DNA of 64,000 nucleotides from Fasciolopsis buskii (lineage: Eukaryota; Platyhelminthes; Trematoda; Plagiorchiida; Fasciolidae). The notes under the pieces are model-generated. The model searched no databases, was not told the origin of the DNA, and worked only from the letters and a program-made list of their open reading frames with translations. Position numbers and translations under genes: made by a program. The stretch is taken from contig LUCM01004875.1 of assembly GCA_008360955.1 (NCBI GenBank), positions 12,618 through 76,617 of the forward strand, written 5' to 3'. This document shows, one piece after another, positions 24,955 to 37,590 of the stretch (within the stretch, counting starts at the first letter, position 1; each line of letters opens with the position of its first letter).

Positions 24955-27900
24955 CTAATGTTGACTCTGCCTCTTTTTCTGGCTAGACGATGATGGTAAC
25001 TATTGAAGTGAACCACTCGTTAGGCGTGTGAATTTAAACAATTTCTTTCAGAAGATTTTAGTAGACCCTAGACCACAGACATTTCGTTCGTTCACACCAA
25101 TTCACTTCAATTCAAGAAATGGTTTAACTAATCCCAGGGCATGAGTTTTCACCATATAGCCCACTGGAAGACATATTGACCAACGAAATTTTCCACGGTG
25201 GTAGTTGCGTATTTATCGAAATACTCGTGTACCCCAGTCAAAACAAAGCTTTTTCAAGATCACTTTTCACTACAACAAGGTCGAAAAGATCAGATAAAAC
25301 ATAATGAGAGGGAAAGGTTTTCAATGTAAAGTTGCTCGGGGATAGAACAACTTGAATTTAGATCCGACGGATACGAGACAGTTGTATCGGTATTGATCAG
25401 TACACAAAGGACAAGCTTTGGATTTGTTAAAATATAAGAGTAAACCTTGTCATTAAAAGCAAAATGTCCGTGAAATGCACAAGTGTTTAGGTCCAGCGCC
25501 GTACACCAGCAATCCAGATGTTGCATTAATAAGTTTACACCAAAGAATAGATATTTTTGTACCAAGAACAGCAAAAAGTGACAAGAGAACAGTGAAAACT
25601 GTGATGCGCCAAGCGAAAATACACAAACCGTTCAAGTATACGTTGGTGACCTTGAAAGCGCATCAGACGAGAATTAGAAGACCGAAGCCGCATTTTGAAG
25701 AATCCGTTGTGAGCATGTGATAGGTTTACTCCAAAACACTTCACTGACTTAACTTTAGGAACTGCTTTATTGTCAAAATACAAACTTGAGCAGTTGGTTT
25801 ATGTCAATCACAAATGACTTTCCACTGTAATTGAAAAGTGAACGTTATCAAATATTGATACTCTAAACAGGAGATTATACGGTAAAAATTGTTGAAATAA
25901 GGAAGATAAATGTTTAATTAAATCGGATAACTGGCAGCGGCTACCGCATCTAGTTCCAATCAAAATATCATCAGCATGCGTGATCAGTCGTTCCCCGGAA
26001 GTATTAGACAAGTTATCAGAACAGAAAAGAAAAGATAAAGAGAAATAAAATAAAAATTGTTTGCACCTCGGAATGAATAGAACAAGAGGTATCCCCAATG
26101 AATGAGTCAAACTAGATTCCACAACTAGCGTAAACCCTCATTAATGCGTGATTTGATGAAGGTAGCTTTAGTTTATGAAAAAGACGATGTCCCGGATAGA
26201 AGCAACAGTGAACTAACCATTCGATCACCACGGGCAATCCATCGCAGGACAGAATATCCTTAGTACAGCAAGGAGTTTAATGTTGAATACTGATGAACTG
26301 TAAGGAAACGATCAATGTCACGGACGTCAGCGCACAACTCAGTACGCGTAAGAATCACGGTTTCGAACTGCTTTAGGGGTGCAAAAGTACCCGCTGTAGG
26401 TCACTCTGATAGGGCTATTTTGTTATTCTCTAAGTATTCAATAAAATGGTCACTAATGGATTCAGATTAATAGGTGGAATTGTTTTGAGTGGTTAACTGG
26501 AGTCTCTGAGGCTCTGCGGCTACTGTTTCGTCGGATGACCTTGAAGAAGTTGTGCATTTTACGAGGCACTGAAAATGAATCGGTACATGATACACTAAAC
26601 ATTCATTAGGAGAATAGCAACTGATTAGCCTCGGGACCATTTTTTCTGGGTCTCCATCTTACCGATTCCATAAAACGGAGCTTTTTCGTCATACTTCATG
26701 TCTGACAATCATTGTTTTTACCAAGCGTGGTTTCTGCACTGAGTGATTTCATTTCTTTGAAACTAAATTTTACGACTGAGCAGTCTACGACCAACTAAGT
26801 CCGCTTCTATAGACATCTGAAAGTCTTTATGTGCAGAGAACAGCACTTGGTGTTTCGAACGTAAACCGAATCCCGTTGATAACAAACTTCATAGCAGAAT
26901 TGTAGTTGTATGACCAAAGAAGACCAAGATTTAGTCGAGAATTTGGCCAAGATCAGTGTCAGCAACCATATATCGCAACAACGTTAGGTTGACCTTTGAG
27001 CAGCGTCTGTGAACGACCTTACTATCAGATGAATGAGGAGGTGCGTTAGGTTACATCTTTAATTAAAGTTGTAGCTAAGCTTTAATGGGAAAACCATTGG
27101 AGTTTATGGAAAAAGTATGATTAGTTCAAAGAATGTGCACAAATTATAAATTTAACCGCATTTTGATTGGCGTAGCCTTTTGTATTAACATTACGGTTTC
27201 ACAAAAAGATCTGTAACTATTCGGTAACTTAACGAATTTTTCCTTTCCTCACCTTACCAGGATTTGATGAATCTCGTCGTCAAACCATACCGACAATGAT
27301 AAAATATGAAGCGCATTATGACTTCTACTTACATTCTAGCAAGTTGCGCTTTTTTCAAAGGGTAACGAACGGTTAAGGAAAAAAAATCAAGGAACCATGT
27401 CCATGTGTTCAATAGTAGGGCCGTGAACTTTGTGTCCGCAGGAATCCTCAAAATCGTTGTTGTTCCCAATTGGCTTTCACTGATATTTCACTCTGAAGTT
27501 CTTTCATGCAACTGTAACCAAGAAAGATAACCTTGAGCAGAATTTCCGCTATCTATCCGACTTAATTCTTCCATTCGCCAAAAGGGGAAAAAACAATGGA
27601 GTTCATCTGCCATGAGATTGCGCCTCAAAATACCGCCACTGACAGTGAATAAAGTCATGACCAAACTTTTCAGGTTGCTGCAGTCAACGACCTCGGTAAT
27701 CTCGAGGCAAGCATTTGCTTTGTACACCCAGGTGGGTGGATAATCTGCGATACCTGACCGATCCAAAAAGAAAACCTTGGGATGAACTAAGAACTGGGTG
27801 ATTTTACACAATTTTGGAAAAGAAGACAGAACACAGTCAGGTGTGCATTGGACCGTTTAACTGTACTGCTTTGTTCTGTGTGCATGCCCCATAGACTGTT

Positions 27901-30900
27901 ATTTTTTCTTTCTCCATTTACGACAAAGCAGAGGGAAATTTGGGTTAAGTTTTGGGTTCTCCTCCTAAGGTGACATGAAAAAACCAAACGTCATTTCAGT
28001 TGCTGTCTCGCTAACAGTCTGACACTAACGCGACTGCTCCACATTTAAACTCGTAGAAATTTCATTTTGATACCTCGCTTTAGGGATTCGCGCACATAGT
28101 ACCGAGTATTTAGAATAAATGACTTGGTGGTGGATGAATGGTAAAGTAATAAACTCGAGAAGATGACCAGCTGAAGACTCATGAATGGTAGAAATCAGAA
28201 ACAGGGCGGGGTATGTGCAAAATGTCATCAAATCTATTGCCCTGGCCAAGGAAGCGACAAGGATTGCACAAGGTTGTACTGCACACACAGTTTCGCGTAT
28301 ATTCAGTAGTTCTGAAAAGACATTTGTGTGATCTTTACTATAAACTACCGTTGTTGCTCAAGCTGATTTGAAAGCCTTCTTCGTAACATTTTGCGATCCA
28401 TTGTCAAACAGGCGCCCTTAGGCACAGAATTCGGAATGCATGCAACCACTCTTTCGGACAATCACCTCGTAAAGAGTCTACTGTACCGTGTACAAGAAGT
28501 GCACGTGAACTGACGTACTTCAGTCGGTTACCACGTATAACCTAAAAAATCTTTGAAACGTTATTTCGAAAGGAAACTGTGAACCCTCGAGGCCCTCGTA
28601 TGCTTCGGGTGGGACAATCTAACTATTTGTATCACACTGATCTTACTTCCCCTCCTATCCAAAGTGGAGAGCACATTGAGATCAAAGCAGTTAGAAAGAT
28701 ATTCAACAATTCGGCAATATCAGTGATAATATCATTTCCACCCGGATGTTTCAAGATGAAGTTCAACGTAGACTTCCACAGAAAAGTTTTAAGATGCAAT
28801 TAGGGGAACCTCAACAAACACATCATACCCGTTAATCAGGAAGGTAGAAATATAAATTCGAGACGCAGCAGCTGGTAAGTCATCGATTGGTAGGTGGTTG
28901 TCTGAACAGCAAGGTTTGGCCAAATAGTCAGCTGTCCAACTATTTGAGCAAATCGGTGATTATGTAAACCCAAGTGGCTGAAACGACTAGAATGTAAGTC
29001 GATTAAACTGATTAAAACGAATGAAGTTGACGCGGTTACAAACTCTCAAAAGTAGGTGGCACAAATGCTTGAAGTCTCCTGTCCGATGAAGTAACCAACT
29101 GAAACGTATTAACATAATCATCTATCACCGGTGTACTGGACAGGGGGTATTACAGATCATTTCATGTCAAATTTTGGACGAGCGCTTTTCATACGTGTAC
29201 TGCTAATGAGCAATCAAAAGTTCCACTTACCAACCATGTCATTAATTTTGTTCACTGGGGAGCTGCAACCATAGGATCACCCAACAGTTGTTAAATCTGT
29301 CCTCCTTCACCAAGCACTCTCATTTTTAATCATTTGAAAATGATATCCGTGCAATCCGAAGCCGCGAAAATACCTATTGCATGATTTATTCCGCATATCA
29401 AAAGCCATTTCACAAAGCCAACAGTCATATAGACCATAATCAGTGAGCTAACCATCAGAAGGCGTTGTTCACAGTTCACTAGTGATTGAGCGCTTTATGT
29501 CAGTAACATGGCTACTTCGCGGTAGTCCAAAACGCCTTTCATTCGATCACTCAAATCTTCAACATTAGTATGTAAAAAAATAAAATATCCCACTACCTAT
29601 TGGCGTCAAAGTATGCGAATGTTTTTCCACCAATCTTGCTCATACAGACATGGCCAGTGCAAAGGTGAGGCAATTCTTGAGCATCAGGGAGTCGTGGATG
29701 GCCAATTTTGGGTTTTAACTAGAGCGTTTTGGGAGACTGACCATTTTCGAAACTTGTCTAGGATGAATTTGTAATGTGGCACGTTTCTCGTTTACTACTC
29801 TACTTGCCAGCGCTGTAGTGAGCTTTATATGCTGTGCGTTCGGAGCTCAATAACCCATTTTGTCGTCTAAGGCGAAGAATGTTCATCAGTGAGATGAAAA
29901 ATTAATGAAATGAAAATTGCCTTTTATTCATTCTTGAACTTTTAGACAATGATCAGTACACTCGATGGCTAACCACTTCATCCCAAGTTTTGGTGAATTG
30001 CGCTTTGTCATCCAACAAGCATTTTGACTAGGAATGCATCAGTTTGCTCCATTTCTGAAGGGAACTTATTACGTCGATTGTCATAAGATTTTAGCGATTT
30101 CTTTCGAATCCCCAAATCCAGTACATGATATTGTACAAAAAAATTAGCTCAGTGAAAATGGTCAAGTTTTGCTGTTCAGGCCATCGTACCTGATCAGTAC
30201 GAGTTAGTTTACCATCGATCAAACTCGTTTTAGTCAGTTCCAGTCACATACGGATCAAAAGGACCAACTTATTCATCGGATGTCGAATCCATGCAGCGAC
30301 AAGTAAGCTGCGTTATGGTGACGCTGATGAAATCTATGCTCACAAAAACCATGCTAAATGTGACAGCATAATTTGGAATTAGCAAGATTTCTGAGCTGAT
30401 GATCGCTCACCAACAAAACTGCGCTTGATTGTTAACTATTTGTGTTACCATCTGTCCAGTTTACATTCTACTGATAAGGGTGTTAATAAAGCTATTAATT
30501 TAGATTTTATTACGCCCGACTAAGTGCTAACGGCATTAGTGACGATGCTTCGATCTGCAACAGTTTGTACGTGGACAGGATCGATAAACGCTTTTTGGCA
30601 CGAAACTAATATTGTTGTTGATTGATGCGTCTCAGTCGTCTGGCAAAGGCAAGAACCCGCATTTATCCGATTACTTCTTTCGTTGGCCGGATTGCATCAG
30701 CACATAGAAATATTGATTAACTATGATGCCCGCCGTTTTTGTTTGCCGATTGAAGGCGTTAACGTGTTTGTACCTACTGCTGAATGCATCATATCAATTC
30801 AAGTGGGCCAGAATCCCATCGACCAGCGTGGAAATATCGTCGAGTTCGTGTAGTCTCACAAAAATAGCACCGATAAGTACCAAGTAAGCAATAACATCAT

Positions 30901-32799
30901 AGTCATAAGGAAAACAAGAACGCAAAACCGTTATGGTTTACAAATAAACTCACTTTTGTGCGCAATATGTTCTGTAAGTTATTAAACTCCATGGATAAGA
31001 GTGAAAACCAATGGCCAAGCTATTTTGGCCTGAACAGAATCCTTGTGATCATGCATTGAGTAAGTCACAAATATGCGTGTGTGTAAAGTAGTTTTACTTC
31101 GCAACGTCATTCGACTACCCTTTGAAGTGAAATTAAGCTGGCGACGACATCTCGCCTGAAACTGAGGTGTTCCCAACCCAATGGCAAAGCTCAGCAACCG
31201 GAATTCCGTGGAGATTTAGAAATCTTATTTGAGCCGAAGTTGAGTTCACTGTTTGAAATCACTAAAAAATATCATCGGAAGGTGATACTGGAATAGCTGA
31301 GATTCATGAGGTTATGGTCGATTAGCCGAAGGTAGTTTCTCTAGCCAGAAGGGAAAGTGATATTGCACTTAATCAACCGGTTTAAAAGGTGCATCAAACT
31401 TGATCGGTATACCATACAAAAGAGACCATGCTGGAAGATGAAGGAGGCATTACATTGGTAACTGATAGTGCAACACGGAAGTGACAACATTCTCAGTTGC
31501 TTAGTAATTCACCATTTACAAATCGTTCAGGTAATAATGAAAAAATCACATTAAATTTCTAATGTTTCTTAGCTCCGTTAACAATCCCAGTGATTTAGGC
31601 AACTTCATCCGCGGTAAATGTAATCGCACTCACATAAACCTTGAAATATTGAGAATGCAAAGTATTTTGTCAACCAAAAGTTTAAATTTCCAGGCAGAAC
31701 TGAATAAGTAGTTTTGTGCCCGACAAAAAACAAACCATCGTAGCAGATATGTCAGTTGGGCTATTTACCTAGGAAGCAGGAATTAATGACGTCGGGTGCT
31801 ACGTTTTAAATAAAATATCGATCGCAGTGCCAATTCAAATTACTGTTATAAGAGAAAATTGAAAGTGCATATCACATAATAAGAATAGATGGCGGGTTTG
31901 GCCAGACGAACAAACCAACTCAAGTCGTCTGAAATGACCTCATTATGCACTAGACATTAATCAGATTAGTTGATAAGGGTGCCAGTCGATAATTTATTCA
32001 GGGTTTGACCAAGAAAGTAAAGCTATTCAAACTTATTTCCGTTCCACACGAATAGGATGGTAGCAGTTGCGATAAATAGCCTGCAAAACCAAAAGACGTT
32101 TTATGTATCCACCAGAGCTCGATCGAATGCCTAACTGGTACTAACAGTCCGAAAAGTGAGCTTACCGCAGCTGCCTTCTCGTCATATCTAAAGTAGTTTC
32201 GACAGCAAAACAGTTTCGTCTTCCTTTCGAACGATATCAGTGGAGTACGCAGTTTTTGGAATGCGCGTGCAGACAGATAACACGGCCCTATAATTATTAG
32301 CACAGCCTCCGTTCCAGGAGCAATGAGCTGAACTCGCGACCACGTTACTACTTTAGTCAAGCTACACAACGAATGACAAAATAGACAGATTTGCGCTGTT
32401 CTGACTGCCATCCAGATACCACCTTTCGCTCGTACACCTCAGGCCAACTGGAAAGAATCACACCAGGGAAGCATCCGACTCTTGATTTTTCTCCTTTTAA
32501 AGCTCATCTGCGGTGCATATCCTCCATTGCAGTCCGAGTTTGGGCTTGAGCATTCCAGCTGAAAAGCGCGTTTGTTACCACCGCACCACCATCAGCTCCT
32601 GTTCGGGCTAGTCTTAATTACCGAGTTTGGTTTAACGTCCCCACTGACAGCCTGAAGCATCCAACTTCAGTAGCGGAAGACATTCTGCTGCAGCTAAGAC
32701 GAAAGGTGTGGTTTCTCCCTTCAAAACTATCCGAGACTGTTGACTGTAGTCGAAAAGTGTACCTGAGAAAACCGAATTCAAATCAGCCTGAACAGCAGC

Positions 32800-33010
32800 T
32801 GATGGCGCAGTGGTACCACACCACATTCAATTGAAAATCCTGGGTTCAAGCCCTTGGTGCGATATGAAGTATGTATCAGTAGTAATCAGTTACGGCAGTA
32901 AAGCTTGTATCCAGTGCATCCTGAGTCCAAGGGTGACCGGAAGACCTGTGTTTGTGCCTGAGAGATGTGGTTCGAAGGCCTACCAGCATCCAGCACAGAA
33001 GCACCAATCT
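32800..33010 (+). mobile_element. tRNA-derived SINE-like element
   Basis: The sequence tggcgcagtgg at 32803-32813 matches the RNA polymerase III A-box consensus exactly, and gggttcaagccc at 32842-32853 is a good B box with a self-complementary T arm. The 40-nt spacing is close to that of a tRNA gene. The flanking acceptor stem does not pair, so it is not a functional tRNA. The following 150 bp (to about 33010) has no coding signal and is the presumed SINE body. The 3' end is a guess, since no poly-A or simple-repeat tail or target-site duplication was seen. Confidence 0.5.
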
Positions 33011-35450
33011 CATACACCGCTCGTAAGTAACTGTGAACTTATAACAATGTACTGACTTTAAAATATAACCAATGTTAACAATCACTGTACTGTTTTATCC
33101 CTTGATGGCCAACAACGTCACATACATGCCAAATCGAACTGGCAATGAAACCTATATTCCCAGAAAAGCGTCGAGTTCTATTCCTTATGCCGGCCGCAAC
33201 CGTTGTCAGGGATATGTGCCGACCACTTCCGCTTGGTCATTCGAAAAACAATTTGAATCGTTAGTTAACAAACAATTACGCTTGCACCCTAAGGACTGTC
33301 CTTGGGGCCTGATTTATTGATATCAATTCCGGCAATCGACCGCAATCAAATCGATGAATTCTTTCGGAAAAATTCTTTCAGCTCATTAAACAACAGAGAA
33401 AATTTCAAAAAGGCTGTTCATCTGGGATTCCGTCATTCATGCTTATGGTGCAGTAAATACTTGTATGAAATACGTTGAGAAAAACCTTCATGTAATTGCA
33501 ATCCGCTCCCATCAATCCTCATTATTTGCGCTTAGTGGTACAGTTCAGGAGCTCCCCGTGCGTCTTCGAATTTTGGAAGTGAATAACACTTGTAGATGGT
33601 TCATCAGGTTTGACCACTCATCGTTGGCCGTGGCCTTGGGTTTACTGATCACCATGAGGAAATTGGAGGACAACATGAAGTTTTCAGCCTAGACAAATTG
33701 TCAAAAAGCAGCACGCAAAACGCGATTAATCTCACCCCAATTTACCCAGTTCTTGAGTAAACGAACAACAGGGGATGAACTACCTGATTGCTGTTTATTG
33801 CAATTTTGCTCATTCCCCGACTGATCGATCCGTTCCAACTAGGAAATGTGCGCAATGGCACTGAGTCTGCCAGCTGCTCGACCCATCACAGTGATTATTG
33901 GTTTTCGAACGGTTACATTAATCTTATGGTATTTCCAGTTTTGATCACCATCTCCCTGTATTGTGGAAATATGGTCGTAGTGTTTGCTTGACTAAGCCAC
34001 ACTACTTCTTGCTCCCCCTTGTTACAGTTTGTAGTTATGGTTACTAAATGTACGGTTTCATACGATACATAGGTACTTGCTTAATACCAATAATTCACAT
34101 CTAGTATAATGAATCGAACCATATTTTCATTACGGAATGACTACCCAACTGCGGTCTACACCGGTGTCTGATTTCCTCCTACATTCTGAATATGAAATGC
34201 GCTTATCTTCTGAAAACTGGGCGGGATCGGTGTTAAATGTGGAACAGTAGAGTTCCTGTAGATACGCATTCTAGAGAGCAAAGAGCACAAAGAGGATAGT
34301 CTTGAAACATGAGAGCGGCACTTTGAGATCACTGTGTAGGAAGTGTGTGAGATTTGAAAACCGTTTTCGAACAAACATTTCACATGTGGATAAGTGTTTT
34401 CAAACATTTAATGATTAGTAAATGACAGTCGGCGGTGGAAAATCTTAAGGATTTTCCTAAGTAAACTTGAGGGAATGACAGAAACACATTTTAAGAAGTG
34501 GGAAAACATTGGCATGCGACTCGACAGACGGTTCTTTCTATTTTACAGTTCGTAGTGTCGAATTTTTTAATTTGAAGTGACAGCACCCGAATATTCCTGG
34601 ACAGACGGGAATGTCAGAAGTCCACTTCACAGAATCATTCCTGCTATTTGTACCTAGATTGATGAATAAACTTCCAGGTTGGCGAGCTGACCTGGAGACA
34701 GACAGTAAGTAGAGATTGGAAACATTTACATACATTGGGATTTAAATCGGCTTGCACCGGCAAACCTTAAATAGAAAGTAAGTTTCATGAGTTTCATGAA
34801 CAACCTAGGACCAGACAGACAAGAATAATTTAATGTATATTGCCAAGAAAGTTCAGTTCTCTTTCTATTGCTTTTTGAAGCTGCTAATCAACGCGAGTGA
34901 ATCTAGAACGTCTGCGTTCGGCCAGGATTATCGTATACAAAGGGTATAAATGTTAACATGGAACGGTAGTTGAAGTAGAAAGAACATTTTCTTGAACATG
35001 GAACGAATGTTTGCGCCCAATGAAATCGGAATAGACGTTCTTACCGAAGGGGGCATTTAAGAGCCACCTACAAGTCAGCACGAGTTCTTCCTCTGGGCAG
35101 AATAGAACATCACTGAGGCATAAAAATGCCTTAGCCCAAACCAGAATGAGAGGCAAAAGGGTTCGAAAATAGCGGCAATTTCGAACGGTTGTCACAGCGA
35201 ACAGAGACCATAATGGAGCCTAACGATCAAGAGAAACCAACTAAATGATAATAATAGTGACAAAATTGCAGCGCAGCCAGCTAAAGAAGCGGTCAATTTA
35301 CAAACATGCACTCTTGGAAGAAAAGCCCGTGAATCATAATGCAGTTCCCCGTAAAACAAAGATTAAAAATAACAATGAAAAATATACTGCATGCTTCTGA
35401 TGACCATTTCGGCCATTACGGCATATGTGTATGCATGCAAGTAGTATTGA
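33011..35450. other. Non-coding or unassigned DNA
   Basis: No gene, RNA or mobile element recognised. All open frames are at or below about 83 codons and show no motif. A short tandem duplication of gtttcatga lies at about 34781-34799. The part nearest 35450 may be a weakly similar outer extension of the foldback's left arm. Confidence 0.6.
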
Positions 35451-35737
35451 GACGAGTGAACAAAATTTGCCCGGACACACACGAAGGGTTTTGCGGTTAT
35501 TGTCGCTCGTCACGTATGCGTACCCGGTACTGTGTTGTCCAGATATCCTTATACTTGTACACAGCCAATTGCTATGTCTGACCACAATCTAATTTGCAGT
35601 GTCTGGTGAGACTTAGCAATTGGCAGTGTACAAGTATAAGGATGTTTGGACAACACAGTACCGGGTACGCATACGTGACGAGTGACAATAACCGCCAAAC
35701 CGGTCGTGTGTTCTCGCGCAAATTTCCTTCACTCATC
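35451..35737. repeat. Long foldback: 133-bp inverted repeat with 21-nt loop
   Basis: Bases 35451-35583 and 35605-35737 are reverse complements of each other with few mismatches. The innermost 85 bp or so, which includes acgtatgcgtacccgg against ccgggtacgcatacgt, is nearly perfect. The outer 40 bp is more diverged, and weak similarity may continue outwards on both sides. The right arm and its continuation to about 35890 form a copy of dispersed family A. The left arm is therefore a second copy in opposite orientation. It is either a head-to-head insertion or an inverted duplication. A transcript through it would fold into a long double-stranded hairpin. No transposase frame lies inside. Confidence 0.9.
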
Positions 35738-35890
35738 CACATACCACTTACAATTTCTATATACGTATAGGTAAATACTCATGCATATTCTGCGCCATTC
35801 TTCCCTCCTTCCTAACCTTCACTCAGCCCAACTGACAAACAATTATCAACCAATCAATCACACTTGTCATTCCTCTATGACCAATCCTCC
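35590..35890 (+). repeat. Dispersed repeat family A, copy 1
   Basis: Shares ordered blocks with 48655-48775 and 59500-59750: gtacaagtataagg, then gtgacgagtgacaataaccg at 35675-35694, then aaaccggtcgtgtg, then caaatttccttcactcatcc, and further right ctcagcccaactgacaaa followed by attatcaacc. The 59.6 kb copy has the same order with about the same spacing, including ctcagcccagctgacaaa. No coding frame is conserved, so it is probably a non-autonomous element or a fragment of one. Similarity was judged by eye. Confidence 0.7.
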
Positions 35891-37430
35891 AACAACACGT
35901 TCCATGCACACTGCTCACGCTACTAATTAGACTCCAATGAGGCATATAGACATAAGTAGTTTTATTTTTATGTATACATAATTATATTTGTATTTATTCG
36001 ATCAGAACGAAAACCAACTTGAAGACCTTCCATTCCATCCTGTCACTAGAACGCAGGTCTGGAAGCGAGAACATGGTAAGTTAGTAGGATCATGGCTGAA
36101 CGAACAAATTAGGTGGTACTTTCGTACTATAATGTTGGCTGTTAAACAGGAAGACAAGAAAGATGACAACTACTGGGATAAGACAACCAGCCTGATCCTC
36201 GGGTGATGCGACCACTTTTCTGGAATCCATACCAGGTGCTTGCCAGATTACGGTGACGTCAACTTATTAGTTGTAATGCCAAACTGCGGATGGAATATTT
36301 TGAATCCCTAGGAACCAAGCTAATCGGTGAAGATTGGACCACTGACGTACGTGCAATGTCTCAGTAGCATTTGAAAGAAACTTACATTTGGTAATTGATT
36401 CTAACTAATAAACGAGAAGCATTTTGACTAACCTGAAATCCACTGAAGTGTTTTTCTTTAAGTGATCAGAATTAAATATTGGTTTGATGACCTGGACCCA
36501 AAGACCTTCCAGGCGGGTATTTCTGCGGGTCACACACAGACCTTGTTATCAAAAACCAATACCAATGGACGGTGTGATGAAACAATTTAGTATTTTTTGG
36601 ATTTTATCTTCTCCAGAATCTTCACGCAAAGCATCCATATGTGCAGCTGAGAACGCATTCAACACCAGACAGGATACTGCCCACCGTGGTCGGTACCATG
36701 AAGATACCCAAGCAAATGCAGTTTAGGGTTTTTCCACAATTGCAGTCACAAACCGTGTGTTGGCTCTAATTCACCTAACAGGTTCACTATGCGTAAGTAA
36801 TATATAATTCTATTTGTGAACAAAGTTCAAATGATTCAGCATCGTGATAAAGCGAGGTTTGCACATAGGAATTACTTAATGGAATACAAATACAAGCGCA
36901 GCGACCTAGTGGACAGTGAACAAATCTGTGCAGACTTGCAATCTGAGCTAGTTAGGAGACCGGACAATAACTGTTACCAAGTGTTCTTCCTAAGTTTTGA
37001 TATAATTTATTTCCCGAACATAGCACAAATTCGCCCTTACCACTGTTATTCGTTATTCGCTTTCTTTTTTATCGTGCAATTACATATAATGAGGCGAACA
37101 ATTGGGTTGGGTCAGCGCTGGCTTTCCACTTGAATCAAGGGTCGATGCATTATGCAACTGCAAATAAACATACAGTTGTACCGGTGGTGGTTTTTCAAAT
37201 TGGATCGTGGTGTTTGGATATGGAGTTCACGAGTTCGAATCCATCCCCATGCCGGCCACATCATTAATCGGTGGTATTTGAGTAACCACGGTTTTTTCAA
37301 AACATATTGTGCGGATATTACTGTATTGTTGACAAGGGGAGTGAAAGACTACTAATTTACTTATTTTCATCGTGTATGTCTGGAAATATCATTCATGGCA
37401 ACCCAATTTCCAAGGATTTATAACCGTCAC
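35891..37430. other. Unassigned DNA with a weak tRNA-like B box
   Basis: No gene recognised. Frames at 35988-36206, 36484-36726 and 36816-37133 show no domain. A donor-like site (catg|gtaagt, about 36074) lies inside the first frame, with an acceptor-like tcgatcag at about 36006, but the 69-nt segment between has no identity. At 37233-37242 gttcgaatcc is a perfect B-box core, but the A box expected about 44 nt upstream is poor. Confidence 0.45.
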
Positions 37431-37449
37431 TTAACTTATAAGAATGAAA

Positions 37450-37590
37450 CCACGGTGTTCATCATTTTCCATGAATGGAGTCGCGGACAACAGAAGTCTG
37501 CCAGGTGAGAGAGTTCGTCGACGGAAGGTTTCAAATCCGCGACCTTCAGGCTCCAGTGCCGTGATGTTGATCACTTGACTAAGGATAGTG
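37450..37590 (-). mobile_element. tRNA-derived SINE-like element
   Basis: On the minus strand tagtcaagtgatc (complement of 37569-37581) resembles an A box and ggatttgaaacc (complement of 37527-37538) a B box. They are about 43 nt apart, the spacing of a real tRNA gene. Between them cggcactggagcctgaagg looks like an anticodon arm and variable loop. The sequence after the B box (tccgtcg...ctggcagac) resembles that after the B box of the minus-strand element near 51.87 kb, suggesting one SINE family. The T arm carries changes that a functional tRNA would not. Confidence 0.45.

Larger units (their letters stand above)
21236..32795. other. Non-coding or unassigned DNA
   Basis: No gene recognised over 11.5 kb. 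A hairpin (23.62 kb), a candidate exon (24.05 kb) and a TG microsatellite (24.94 kb) are listed separately. The longest frames are 24162-24506 (plus, 114 codons), 27488-27811 (minus, 107 codons), 25808-26122 (minus, 104 codons) and 31998-32411 (minus, 137 codons). None shows a recognisable motif, signal peptide or repeat, and they sit at lengths expected by chance in AT-rich DNA. Confidence 0.55.

Noticed and set aside
37228..37245. A tRNA gene based on the perfect gttcgaatcc core
   Set aside because: No acceptor stem, D arm or anticodon arm can be paired around it, and the A box is poor.
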